From contig BMVA01000006.1 of NCBI GenBank assembly GCA_014650475.1, forward strand, positions 124,001-188,000: a stretch of DNA of 64,000 nucleotides, written 5' to 3'. The stretch is from Streptomyces albogriseolus. GTDB taxonomy: Bacteria > Actinomycetota > Actinomycetes > Streptomycetales > Streptomycetaceae. Below the pieces are notes generated by a model. That model ran no database searches. It had not been told where the DNA came from and saw nothing but the letters and a program-made list of their open reading frames with translations. The number at the start of each line of letters is the position of its first letter. Positions within the stretch are counted from its first letter, which is position 1. Position numbers and translations under genes: made by a program. This document shows positions 29,120 through 39,408 of the stretch, one piece after another.

Positions 29120-29666
29120 GCGGATTCCCCTCGGCGGGCGTGGGCCGACGGCCCCTCGCGGGGCAAGAGTTTTCGGGCAGGGCGGAGCGGAGCGGCGGCG
29201 GTGGGGTGGTGTTCGGGGCGGGTGGTGCGGGGCGGGCCCCGCGTCCACGGTGGTGCGTCTCTCTGCCGGGACGGGCGGCTTCCGCCCCGGCGCGGACCGT
29301 GCGGACGGCGTCCGCACCGGCACGGTGGTGCCTCGCACGCCGGCGACGGGGTGGCGCCCGCGCCGGCGGGTGGTGCTGTGCGCGCCGGAAGCGGGTGGTT
29401 TCCGCCCCGGCGGTGCGGGCTCCCGATGCCGATACGACTGGCGGTCGTCCAGCACGGTGGTACCGCGCACGCCGGAACGGGCGGCTTCCGCACCGGCGGG
29501 TCGTGTTCCGTGCCGGTGCGGCTGGCGGTCGCACCGGCGCTGTGCCTTGGGCGCCGGTGCGGGTGGGACCCGTACCGGCGGTGGTGCTGTTCGGGTCGGT
29601 GCGGGCGGGCCCGCGCCGGGGCGGTGCTGGTCGGGCCGGTCCGGTGGCGGCCGTACCGGCGTGGTC
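29120..29666. repeat. Degenerate repeat-rich gene-free spacer
   Basis: This 547-bp stretch has no supportable gene. It holds diverged copies of an element resembling GCCGGRACGGGCGGCTTCCG near 29266, 29384 and 29471. A second element, GCACGGTGGT-N4-GCACGCCGG, occurs near 29319 and 29452, and a third containing CTGGCGGTCG near 29438 and 29522. Spacing is irregular (about 90-200 bp), so this is not a clean tandem array or CRISPR. The ABC-transporter promoter must lie in its first part. Confidence 0.55.
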
Positions 29667-30857
29667 CTACGCGGGTGAGAACAGGTGGTCGCTGATGAGG
29701 CGGGCCGCGCCGATGACCCCGGCGGTGGGGCCCAGCTCGCCCAGGACGATGGGCAGGTTGCCCGTCGCCAGGGGCAGCGACCCTCGGTAGACCTGGGTGC
29801 GGATCGCGGCGAGCAGGGTGTGGCCGAGGCCGGTCACCCCGCCGCCGATCACCACCAGGCCCGGGTTGAAGAAGCTGACCAGGCCGGCGATGACCTGCCC
29901 GGTGCGGTTCCCTCCCTCGCGGATCAGGTCGAGGGCGGTGGCGTCACCCGCGGCCGCCGCGGCGGCGACGTCGACGGCGCTGAGCGTGCCGTTCGCCTCC
30001 AGCCGGGCGGCGAGTTCGGGCGAGAGCTGCTGCTCGGCGGCCTCCGTCGCGTCCCGCGCGAGGGCCGCGCCGGAGAAGTGCGCCTCGAGACAGCCCCGGT
30101 TGCCGCAGGCGCACGGGCGTCCGTCGGGCACGGCCTGGATGTGCCCGATGTCGCCCGCGCTGCCCGTCGTACCGCGGTACACCTCACCGCCGACGACGAT
30201 GCCGCAGCCGATGCCGGTGCCGATCTTGACGCAGAGGAAGTCGGCGACGGTGCGGGCGACGCCCGCGTGCTGCTCCCCCAGCGCCATGAGGTTCACGTCG
30301 TTGTCGACCATGACCGGGCAGCCGAGTTCCTGGCTCAGCGCCTCCCGCACGGGGAAGCCGTCCCAGCCGGGCATGATCGGCGGCGCGACCGGAACGCCCT
30401 CGGGGAAGCGGACCGGCCCGGGGACGCCGATGCCGGCGCCGTCGAACCCCTCCGCGAGCCCGGTGGCCCTCAGCTTGGCGGCCATGGCCAGCACCTGCTC
30501 GAAGACCGCGACCGGTCCCTCGCGCACGTCCATCGGCTGGTTGATGTGCCCGAGGATCTCCAGCTCGGCGTTGGTGACGGCGACGTCGACCGAGGTCGCG
30601 CCGATGTCGACGCCGAGGAAGCGCAGGTGCGGGTTGAGACGGATGTTGTGGGAGCGGCGCCCGCCGCGCGAGGCGGCGAGTCCGTCGGCCACGACGAGTT
30701 CCGTCTCCAGCAGCCGGTCCACCTCCACGGCCAGCTTCGACCGGGACAGGTCGACCTGGTCGCCCAGCTGGGCACGGGAGTTGGGTCCGCCGTCGCGCAA
30801 CAGCCTGAGCAGTCGTGCCTGATGGGCGTTCGCGGGTCGCGCAGTCATGCGTCTCAC
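29667..30857 (-). CDS. ROK family transcriptional regulator
   Basis: The 396-residue repressor has an N-terminal winged helix (about 10-75, RAQLGDQVDLSRSKLAVEVDRL) and a C-terminal sugar-kinase-like ROK domain. That domain has the ATP/sugar site LGVDIGATSVDVAV, the zinc-binding CACGNRGCLEAH and GAGIGVPGPV. GTG at 30857 is preferred because GGAGGGG ends about 5 nt upstream; the next ATG at 30848 is too far from it. It is upstream of, and co-oriented with, the ABC transporter and sugar enzymes, and a matching inverted repeat occurs upstream of its own gene and of the 22946 gene. It probably senses the locus sugar. Confidence 0.92.
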   Translation of the reverse strand: MRRMTARPANAHQARLLRLLRDGGPNSRAQLGDQVDLSRSKLAVEVDRLLETELVVADGLAASRGGRRSHNIRLNPHLRFLGVDIGATSVDVAVTNAELEILGHINQPMDVREGPVAVFEQVLAMAAKLRATGLAEGFDGAGIGVPGPVRFPEGVPVAPPIMPGWDGFPVREALSQELGCPVMVDNDVNLMALGEQHAGVARTVADFLCVKIGTGIGCGIVVGGEVYRGTTGSAGDIGHIQAVPDGRPCACGNRGCLEAHFSGAALARDATEAAEQQLSPELAARLEANGTLSAVDVAAAAAAGDATALDLIREGGNRTGQVIAGLVSFFNPGLVVIGGGVTGLGHTLLAAIRTQVYRGSLPLATGNLPIVLGELGPTAGVIGAARLISDHLFSPA

Positions 30858-30980
30858 GAGCCCCTCCCCGCCTCGTCGGCTGTGCGCGCCGGATTCCGGC
30901 CACGTGTGTGGCGTGCTTTCGGATGGGAAAGTAGCAGCGCCTGCCGGAGGTGGGAAGAAGTCGCGCAGGAATTGGCCCCT

Positions 30981-31004
30981 ACTTTTTCCACTCTCAGGAC
31001 AAAG
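30981..31004. promoter_or_regulatory. Candidate ROK operator, copy 2 (autoregulatory)
   Basis: ACTTTTTCC-N7-GGACAAAG lies 124 nt upstream of the ROK start. It is identical in both half-sites and spacing to 23113-23136; only the 7-nt centre differs. Autoregulation is common in ROK repressors. Confidence 0.65.
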
Positions 31005-31053
31005 AGGGGGGTGCGGGGCCCGGACGACCCCGCTCAGGCCGGACGAAAGCCCC

Positions 31054-31731
31054 TCAGGAGTCCTCCCGCGCGTGGTACGACCGCCGGGTGTGCTCGGTGT
31101 GCTCGCGCATCAGACGTGTGGCCGACTGCTCGTCCCGGGCCGCGATGGCGGAGATCAGCTCACGGTGCTCGATCCAGGACTGCTCGCCGCGCTGCCGGGC
31201 CACCGGCGTGTAGTACCAGCGCACCCGCCGGTCCACCTGTGCGGCCAGCTCGGCGAGGACCGCGTTGCCCGCGAGTTCCATCACCTTGGCGTGGAAACGG
31301 GCGTTGAGCGCCACCGCGGCGTCCACGTCGTCCGCCTCGACGGCCTTGAGCCCTTCGGCGAGGATCTCCTCCAGCGCCTGGACGCCCTTGCTGCCGGCGT
31401 TGCCCGCGGCGAGCCGGGCCGCCTCCGCCTCCAGCAGCGTGCGGACGGTGAGGAGCTGGTCGGCCTCCTCCTCCGTCGGCTCGTGCACGAACGCGCCCTG
31501 GGCGGGCCGCAGATCGACCCACCCCTCGGTGTTGAGTCGCTGGAGCGCCTCGCGCACCGGCTGACGGGAGACGCCGAGGTGGCCGGCGAGTTCGCTCTCG
31601 ACGAGGTGCTGGCCCGGCTGGAGGGCGCGGGTGGTGATGAGTTCGAGCAGTGCCTCGTAGACGCGGTCGCGCAGCGGGCCCGGCCGCTCGAGCCGGGGCA
31701 CCGCCCCGTGGGGCAGTCCTGCCGACAACAT
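31054..31731 (-). CDS. GntR-family (FadR subfamily) transcriptional regulator
   Basis: The 225-residue regulator has an N-terminal winged helix (about 15-85, SELAGHLGVSRQPVREALQRL) and an all-helical FCD ligand domain. Candidate metal/acid ligands are the His/Asp of ALNARFHAKVM and the His of SWIEHRELISAI. FadR-type regulators usually sense organic acids. The start at 31731 follows GAGAGGGGG. A motif shared with the oxalate and formate promoters lies 76-86 nt upstream of its start, so self-control and control of the oxalate and formate operons is inferred. Confidence 0.92.
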   Translation of the reverse strand: MLSAGLPHGAVPRLERPGPLRDRVYEALLELITTRALQPGQHLVESELAGHLGVSRQPVREALQRLNTEGWVDLRPAQGAFVHEPTEEEADQLLTVRTLLEAEAARLAAGNAGSKGVQALEEILAEGLKAVEADDVDAAVALNARFHAKVMELAGNAVLAELAAQVDRRVRWYYTPVARQRGEQSWIEHRELISAIAARDEQSATRLMREHTEHTRRSYHAREDS

Positions 31732-31800
31732 CGGTCCCCCTCTCCGGCGGCGCCGCGCGTCCGTGGTGAACGCCGGTGACACCGCAGACGTCCTCGGTGA

Positions 31801-31817
31801 TTGTCTTTCGTCTACAG
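31801..31817. promoter_or_regulatory. Candidate GntR site upstream of its own gene (site C)
   Basis: TTGTCTTTCGTCTACAG contains TTCGTCTACAG (31807-31817), which differs by one base from the formate-operon site and by two from the oxalate-operon site. On the minus strand GTAGAC is repeated with one base between copies. The left half of the 8+8+8 palindrome is weak here. Confidence 0.5.
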
Positions 31818-31882
31818 TCTACGGCGCGCCGCCGCACCCCGTTCCGGTTGCCCTCGTCACACCCGCGCCATGGGACGCGCCG

Positions 31883-32830
31883 TCAGGGGCACCGCACGAC
31901 CTGCCCCGCGTACGACAGGTTGCCGCCGAAGCCGAACAGCAGCACCGGGTCCCCGCTCGACACCGCGCCCTGCTCGACGAGCTTGGAGAAGGCGAGCGGA
32001 ATGCTCGCGGCCGAGGTGTTGCCGGAGTCGACGACGTCCCGCGCGACGACGGCGTTGACGGCGCCTATCCGGCGCGCGAGAGGTTCCACGATCCGCAGGT
32101 TGGCCTGGTGCAGCACGACCGCGGCGAGGTCCTCGGGCGCCAGCCCCGCCTTCTCGCAGGCGCGGCGGGCGAACTCCGGCAGCCGGGTGGTCGCCCAGCG
32201 GTAGACGCTCTGTCCCTCCTGCGCGAACCGCGGCGGAGTCCCTTCGATCCGCACCGCGTTGCCCATCTCCGGCACCGAGCCCCACAGCACCGGACCGATG
32301 CCGTCCGCCGCGCCCGGCCCCGCCGCCTCCACCACGGCCGCGCCCGCCCCGTCGCCGACCAGGACGCAGGTGGTGCGGTCGGTCCAGTCGGTGACGTCGG
32401 ACATCTTGTCGGCGCCGACGACCAGCACCCGGTGCGCCCCGCCGGCCCGCACGGCGTGGTCGGCGGTGGCGAGGGCGTGGGTGAAGCCGGCGCAGACCAC
32501 GTTGATGTCCATGACGGCGGGGCCCGGCATGCCGAGGCGGGCGGCGACGCGGGCCGCCATGTTCGGTGACCGGTCGGTCGCGGTGGAGGTGGCGACCAGG
32601 ACCAGGTCGATCTCGTCGGGCGTCCGGCCGGCCGCGGCGAGCGCCTTGGCGGCGGCGTGCGCGGCCAGTTCGTCGACGGGCTCGTCGGGCCCGGCGATAT
32701 GACGGGTACGGATGCCCACCCGGCTCGTGATCCACGCGTCGCTGGTGTCGACCATGCCCGCCAGGTCCTCGTTGGTCAGGACCCGGGCGGGCTGGTAGTG
32801 GCCGACGGCGGTGATGCGTGAGCCGCTCAT
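31883..32830 (-). CDS. Beta-ketoacyl-ACP synthase III family protein
   Basis: The 315-residue thiolase-fold condensing enzyme is of the FabH type. The catalytic triad is complete: C113 (NVVCAGF), H241 (LHQANLR) and N271 (SGNTSAAS). GDGAGAAVV and FGFGGNLSYAG are family signatures. It starts after GAGGGG at 6 nt. It is not in a fatty-acid operon: no ACP, FabD or FabF is nearby. It sits between the GntR regulator and an oxalate/formate-type carrier. It may join an acyl-CoA starter and malonyl-ACP for an accessory lipid, or act as an acyl-transferring KAS III relative. Confidence 0.92.
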   Translation of the reverse strand: MSGSRITAVGHYQPARVLTNEDLAGMVDTSDAWITSRVGIRTRHIAGPDEPVDELAAHAAAKALAAAGRTPDEIDLVLVATSTATDRSPNMAARVAARLGMPGPAVMDINVVCAGFTHALATADHAVRAGGAHRVLVVGADKMSDVTDWTDRTTCVLVGDGAGAAVVEAAGPGAADGIGPVLWGSVPEMGNAVRIEGTPPRFAQEGQSVYRWATTRLPEFARRACEKAGLAPEDLAAVVLHQANLRIVEPLARRIGAVNAVVARDVVDSGNTSAASIPLAFSKLVEQGAVSSGDPVLLFGFGGNLSYAGQVVRCP

Positions 32831-33011
32831 GGTGATCCCCTCGTGATCCGGTTGCGGGATGCACCAGTCTGATCAGTGACTCACGGGTACGAGTGCAGGT
32901 GGAGCGACAGGAAACGGGCGCGAGGCTTGTCGCCTTCCGTCAGCCCCCGGAGGGCCGCGTCAGGCGTCCCCGCGCCCGTCCTGTCCATGAGCACGCGCAT
33001 GAACCGCCGGA

Positions 33012-33152
33012 TCACCCGGTGAACAGCTGCGTCGCCTTCCGCACCAGCTCGTACAGGCCGTAGGCGAGCGGGAGGCCCACCCACAGCCAGGCGAAGGCGA
33101 TCAGCGCGCGGCGCGCGGGCTCAGGCGGACTCGGGCTGCTCTCGCCGGTCAT
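33012..33152 (-). CDS. 46-residue single-helix companion of the MFS carrier
   Basis: A very short gene encodes 46 residues: a Ser/Pro-rich soluble head (MTGESSPSPPEPARR), one hydrophobic helix (ALIAFAWLWVGLPLAYGLY) and a short basic tail. Its start lies inside the last 32 bases of the carrier gene in another frame, which indicates translational coupling. Tiny proteins of this style follow oxalate/formate-type MFS genes in actinomycetes and are sometimes annotated as an MFS small subunit. The function is unproven; a stabilising partner of the carrier is likely. Confidence 0.72.
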   Translation of the reverse strand: MTGESSPSPPEPARRALIAFAWLWVGLPLAYGLYELVRKATQLFTG

Positions 33153-34473
33153 CGGCGGCCTCCTTCGATGCGACGGCCGGGGCGTCGGCGCCCGGTTCGT
33201 GGTGACGCGGATGGACGGGGCGGACCAGTTCGTTGGCGACGAAGCCGACGGCCAGCAGCCCGATCATGACGACCAGGGAGACGCCGTACAGGGACGGGCC
33301 GTGCTTGCCGGCCTCCTCCTGCCGGTCGGCGACCCAGTTGACGATGAGCGGTCCGAGGACGCCGGCGGTGGACCAGGCGGTGAGCAGCCGGCCGTGGATG
33401 GCGCCCACCTGGTAGGTCCCGAAGAGATCCTTGAGGTAGGCGGGGACGGTCGCGAAGCCGCCCCCGTAGAACGAGAGGATGACGAGCGCGGCCAGCACGA
33501 ACAGCGGCTTGGAGGAGTCGCCGAGCGACCAGATGAGGGCGTACATCAGCGCGCCGACGCCGAGGTAGACGCGGTAGATGTTCTTCCGGCCGATGAGGTC
33601 GGAGGTGGTGGACCAGCCGAGGCGTCCGGCCATGTTGGCGGCGGACAGCAGGGCGACGAACCCGGCGGCGGCCGTGGCGGACACCGGCGCGGAGCTGTCC
33701 GCGAAGAAGTCGGTGATCATCGGCGCGGCCTTCTCCAGAATGCCGATCCCGGCGGTCACGTTCATGCAGAGCACGATCCACAGCAGCCAGAACTGCGGGG
33801 TGCGCACGGCGGACCGGGCGGAGACCTGCGGCCCGGCGGTGACGGCGGGCGCGTCGGCCGCCGGCCGCGCGGGGGGCGGCACGCGCACCAGGAGCACGCC
33901 GAGCAGCATGAACACGGCGTACGTCAGCCCGTGCACCAGGAAGGCGTACGCGATGCCGACGTTGTCGGTGCCGAAGGACTGGAGCATCTGCGCCGACCAG
34001 GGGGAGGCGATCAGCGCGCCGCCGCCGAAGCCCATGATGGCGATGCCGGTGGCCATGCCGGGCCGGTCCGGGAACCACTTGATGAGCGTGGAGACGGGCG
34101 AGATGTAGCCGATGCCCAGGCCGATGCCGCCGACGAAGCCGTAGCCGAGGACGATCAGCCAGTACTGCTCGGTGGCGGCGCCCAGCGCGGAGAGCAGGAA
34201 GCCGGAGGAGAAGCAGATCAGGGCGACGGTCATCGCCCAGCGCGGGCCCCGGCGTTCGACGAGGGTGCCGCCGAAGGCGGCGGACAGACCGAGCATGACG
34301 ATGCCGAGCTGGAAGGGCAGCGCGCTCTGGGTGCCGCTGAGGTCGAGCGCGGACTCCAGCGGCGGCTTGAACACGCTCCACGCGTAGGCCTGGCCGATGG
34401 AGAGGTGTACGCCGAGTGCGGCGGGCGGGACGAGCCAGCGGCTCCAGCCCGGCGGTGCGACGGGGGGACTCAT
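33121..34473 (-). CDS. OFA-family MFS transporter (oxalate/formate antiporter type)
   Basis: The 450-residue, roughly 12-helix carrier shows oxalate/formate antiporter hallmarks: GVHLSIGQAYAWSVFKPPLE in helix 1, GIGLGIGYISPVSTLIKWFPDRPG around helix 4, and GRLGWSTTSDLIGRKN in the middle loop. It is only distantly similar to the carrier at 8475-9854. It is divergent from the formate dehydrogenase operon, with the candidate GntR operator between them, and overlaps the 46-residue companion. Probable cargo is formate, oxalate or a related small acid. Confidence 0.92.
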   Translation of the reverse strand: MSPPVAPPGWSRWLVPPAALGVHLSIGQAYAWSVFKPPLESALDLSGTQSALPFQLGIVMLGLSAAFGGTLVERRGPRWAMTVALICFSSGFLLSALGAATEQYWLIVLGYGFVGGIGLGIGYISPVSTLIKWFPDRPGMATGIAIMGFGGGALIASPWSAQMLQSFGTDNVGIAYAFLVHGLTYAVFMLLGVLLVRVPPPARPAADAPAVTAGPQVSARSAVRTPQFWLLWIVLCMNVTAGIGILEKAAPMITDFFADSSAPVSATAAAGFVALLSAANMAGRLGWSTTSDLIGRKNIYRVYLGVGALMYALIWSLGDSSKPLFVLAALVILSFYGGGFATVPAYLKDLFGTYQVGAIHGRLLTAWSTAGVLGPLIVNWVADRQEEAGKHGPSLYGVSLVVMIGLLAVGFVANELVRPVHPRHHEPGADAPAVASKEAADDRREQPESA

Positions 34474-34569
34474 GGGTCCCCCACCGTAGGGAGCGGCCCG
34501 CCCGTTGAGAAGACGGTTGAGCGGACAACCACCGGTACTGCACAAAACCTTGTCGGCCCCCTCTCCATA

Positions 34570-34593
34570 CTGTAGACAATATTTCGTCGACAG
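34570..34593. promoter_or_regulatory. Candidate GntR operator in the divergent carrier/formate promoter (site B)
   Basis: CTGTAGAC-N8-GTCGACAG is an inverted repeat with one mismatch and the same 8+8+8 geometry as the site at 3225-3248. TTCGTCGACAG at 34583-34593 is shared with it apart from one base. It sits 59 nt before the PanE-like start and 97 nt before the carrier start, so it could govern both directions. Confidence 0.6.
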
Positions 34594-34651
34594 AGATTCG
34601 GCGATTCTCCCGGTTCTTCGGTGTCCCTCGACCGGACGGAGCTCCCTCGCC

Positions 34652-35623
34652 ATGAAAGTCGCAGTCCTCGGCGCCGGTGCGATCGGCGCCTACGTGGGCG
34701 CCGCGCTCCACCGCGCGGGCGCCGACGTGCATCTCATCGCCCGTGGACCGCATCTCGCGGCCATGCGGCAGGACGGAGTCCGGGTGCGCAGCCCGCGCGG
34801 CGACTTCACCGCGCGTCCCCACGCCACCGACGACCCGGCCGACGTCGGCCCCGCCGACTACGTGTTCCTGGGTCTGAAGGCCACCTCGTACGCGGCGTGC
34901 GGGCCGCTGATCGAGCCGCTGCTGCACGACACGACGGCCGTCGTGGCCGCCCAGAACGGCATCCCCTGGTGGTACTTCCACCGGCACGGCGGCCCGTACG
35001 ACGGACGCCGGCTGGAGAGCGTGGACCCCGGCGGCGCGGTCAGCGCGGTGCTCGCGCCCGAACGGGCGGTCGGCTGTGTGGTGTACGCGGCCACCGAACT
35101 CGAACGGCCCGGTGTCGTCCGCCATGTGGAAGGCACCCGCTTCTCGGTCGGCGAACCCGGCCGCGGCGTCTCCGCGCGCTGTCTCCGGCTGAGCGAGGCG
35201 ATGCGGGCGGGCGGCCTGAAGTGCCCGGTCGAGCCGGACCTGCGCAACGACATCTGGCTCAAGCTGCTGGGCAACATCTCCTTCAACCCGATCAGCGCCC
35301 TGGTGCGCGCCACCATGCGGCAGATGTGCCTGCACGGCGGCACCCGCCGGGTCATCGGGACGATGATGTCCGAGACCCTGGCGGTCGCCCACGCGCTCGG
35401 CTGCGAGGTCGGCGTCTCCATCGAACGGCGGCTGGCCGGCGCCGAGAGGGTCGGCGACCACCGCACCTCCACGCTGCAGGACCTGGAACGCGGCAAGCCG
35501 CTGGAGCTCGACGTGCTGCTCGCGGCCGTGGTCGAGCTGGCGGAGATCACCGGCGTCCCCGTGCCCACCCTGCGCACCGTGCACGCCCTGTCCGACCTGC
35601 TCGCGCTGAGGAGCGCCGCATGA
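34652..35623 (+). CDS. PanE/ApbA-family 2-oxoacid reductase
   Basis: The 323-residue ketopantoate-reductase-family protein has the NADPH site VAVLGAGAIGAYVGAALHRAG and LIARGPHL. The conserved catalytic Lys lies in DIWLKLLGNISFNPIS, and PLELDVLLAAVVELAEITG is the C-terminal helical signature. It overlaps the formate dehydrogenase gene by ATGA. Pantothenate synthesis genes are absent, so reduction of another small 2-oxoacid linked to C1/C2 metabolism (for example glyoxylate) is more likely than a PanE role. The substrate is inferred only from context. Confidence 0.9.
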   Translation: MKVAVLGAGAIGAYVGAALHRAGADVHLIARGPHLAAMRQDGVRVRSPRGDFTARPHATDDPADVGPADYVFLGLKATSYAACGPLIEPLLHDTTAVVAAQNGIPWWYFHRHGGPYDGRRLESVDPGGAVSAVLAPERAVGCVVYAATELERPGVVRHVEGTRFSVGEPGRGVSARCLRLSEAMRAGGLKCPVEPDLRNDIWLKLLGNISFNPISALVRATMRQMCLHGGTRRVIGTMMSETLAVAHALGCEVGVSIERRLAGAERVGDHRTSTLQDLERGKPLELDVLLAAVVELAEITGVPVPTLRTVHALSDLLALRSAA

Positions 35624-37545
35624 GGAAACGCGACCGGACCCCGAAGACCTACACCCGCCTCACCCATCCCCTCGTCCGGGACGCACGCGGCGAGCCGCTG
35701 CGCCGGGCGGCCTGGGACGAGGCGCTGGACCGCACCGCGCGCGAACTGGAGGCGGCGCGCGGCGCGTTCGGCATGTTCTCCTGCTCCCGCGCCACCAACG
35801 AGACGAACTACGTGGCGCAGAAGTTCGCCCGGGTCGTCATGGGCACCAACAACGTCGACTCCTGCAACCGCACCTGTCACGCGCCCTCGGTGGCAGGGCT
35901 GTCCGCCGCGTTCGGCTCGGGCGGCGGCACGTCGTCGTACGAGGAGGTGGAGCACACCGACGTCATCGTGATGTGGGGCTCCAACGCCCGTTTCGCCCAC
36001 CCGATCTTCTTCCAGCACGTCCTCAAGGGCATCCGGGGCGGGGCCCGGATGTACGCCGTCGACCCGCGCCGGACGTCCACCGCCGAGTGGGCGGAGAGCT
36101 GGCTCGGGCTCAACGTCGGCACGGACATCGCGATGGCGCACGCGATCGGCCGCGAGATCATCCACGCGGGCCTGGTCAACGAGGCGTTCGTCCGGCGCGC
36201 CACCGCCGGCTTCGAGGAGTACAGGGAACTCGTCGAGCCCTGGACGCTGTCCCTCGCCTCGAAGGTGACCGGCGTCCCGGCCGCCGCGATACGCGAGCTG
36301 GCGCACGCCTACGCCCGCGCCGAACGCGCCCAGCTGTGCTGGACGCTGGGCATCACCGAGCACCACAACGGCACCGACAACGTGCGCGCCCTGATCAATC
36401 TCGCGCTGCTGACCGGTCACGTCGGCCGCTACGGCTCGGGGCTCCAGCCGCTGCGCGGGCAGAACAACGTGCAGGGCGGCGGCGACATGGGCGCGATCCC
36501 CAACCGGCTGCCCGGCTTCCAGGACCTCCTCGACGCGGACGTGCGCGCCGCGTTCGAGGCCGCCTGGGACACCGTCGTCCAGCCCCGGTACGGGATGACG
36601 CTGACGGAGATGTTCGAGGCGATGGAGGACCGGTCGCTGCGCGCCGTCTACTGCATCGGCGAGAACCCGGCCCAGTCGGAGGCGGACGGCGACCGGGCCG
36701 TGCGCCGGCTGAAGGAGCTGGACTTCCTCGTGGTGCAGGACATCTTCCTGACGAAGACCGCGGAACTGGCGGACGTGGTGCTGCCCGCGACCGCCGGCTG
36801 GGCCGAGACCGAGGGCACCACCACCAACAGCGAACGCCGGGTGCAGCGCGTGCGCCGGGCCGTGACCCCGCCCGGCGAGGCCCGCGAGGACATCGACATC
36901 CTCTGCGACCTCGCCGGACGCCTCGGCCACGACTGGAAGTACGACGGCGCCGAGGCCGTGTGGAACGAGCTGCGCGCGGTCTCCCCGGACCACCACGGCA
37001 TGACGTACGCCCGCCTCGAGGAGCACCAGGGCATCCAGTGGCCGTGTCCGAGCACCGACCGGCTGGAACCGCCGTACCTGCACGGCCGGCTGTGGGAGAA
37101 GGACCCGGAACGCCGGGGCCGCCCGGCGCCGTTCGGGATCGTGCGGCACGACCCGCCGGTGGACCTCACCGACGAGCGGTACCCGGTCCGGCTCACCACG
37201 GGACGACGCCTGGACTCCTACAACACCGGGGTGCAGAGCGGCAGTTACGCCTCCCCCTTGCGGCGCGGCGAGTACGTCGAGCTGAGCCCGGAGGACGCCG
37301 AGCGGTACGGGGTCGTGGTCGGCGAGGAGGTGCTGGTGACCTCGCGGCGCGGGTCCGTGCGGGCGCCGGTGTGGGTGGACCCCGCGCTGCGGCCGGGGCT
37401 CGCGTTCATGACGTTCCACTTTCCCGACGAGGTGGACACCAACCGGCTGACGATCGAGGCGAACTGCCCGATCGCGGGGACGGCGGAGTTCAAGGCGTCG
37501 GCGATCCGGATCGAGAAGCTCCCGGCTCCGGCAGACATGAGGTGA
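35620..37545 (+). CDS. Formate dehydrogenase catalytic subunit lacking its N-terminal Fe-S domain
   Basis: The 641-residue molybdopterin oxidoreductase is the formate-oxidising chain. The metal-ligand Cys is C86 in SCNRTCHAPS, followed by His; it is a Cys, not a selenocysteine. Cofactor-binding segments include VIMWGSNARFAHP, GITEHHNGTDNV, RGQNNVQGGGDMG and TTGRRLDSYNTG. The usual N-terminal [4Fe-4S] domain (CxxCxxxC) is missing: the chain opens directly at THPLVR, the point just after that domain in relatives. The missing domain is at the end of the 39405-40265 protein. ATGA overlap with the PanE-like gene. Confidence 0.92.
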   Translation: MRKRDRTPKTYTRLTHPLVRDARGEPLRRAAWDEALDRTARELEAARGAFGMFSCSRATNETNYVAQKFARVVMGTNNVDSCNRTCHAPSVAGLSAAFGSGGGTSSYEEVEHTDVIVMWGSNARFAHPIFFQHVLKGIRGGARMYAVDPRRTSTAEWAESWLGLNVGTDIAMAHAIGREIIHAGLVNEAFVRRATAGFEEYRELVEPWTLSLASKVTGVPAAAIRELAHAYARAERAQLCWTLGITEHHNGTDNVRALINLALLTGHVGRYGSGLQPLRGQNNVQGGGDMGAIPNRLPGFQDLLDADVRAAFEAAWDTVVQPRYGMTLTEMFEAMEDRSLRAVYCIGENPAQSEADGDRAVRRLKELDFLVVQDIFLTKTAELADVVLPATAGWAETEGTTTNSERRVQRVRRAVTPPGEAREDIDILCDLAGRLGHDWKYDGAEAVWNELRAVSPDHHGMTYARLEEHQGIQWPCPSTDRLEPPYLHGRLWEKDPERRGRPAPFGIVRHDPPVDLTDERYPVRLTTGRRLDSYNTGVQSGSYASPLRRGEYVELSPEDAERYGVVVGEEVLVTSRRGSVRAPVWVDPALRPGLAFMTFHFPDEVDTNRLTIEANCPIAGTAEFKASAIRIEKLPAPADMR

Positions 37546-37551
37546 GCGAGC

Positions 37552-39404
<1,853 letters not shown>

Positions 39405-39408
<4 letters not shown>

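Noticed and set aside
29266-29560. Possible CRISPR array
   Set aside because: Repeat copies are diverged and irregularly spaced, with no unique spacers of constant size and no cas genes.
31883-32830. Start of a polyketide or fatty-acid biosynthetic cluster
   Set aside because: A single KAS III with no ACP, acyltransferase, reductase or tailoring genes does not make a biosynthetic cluster.
32881-33084. A 67-codon minus-strand frame downstream of the OFA carrier
   Set aside because: Basic, featureless, and overlaps the better-supported 46-residue membrane gene in another frame.
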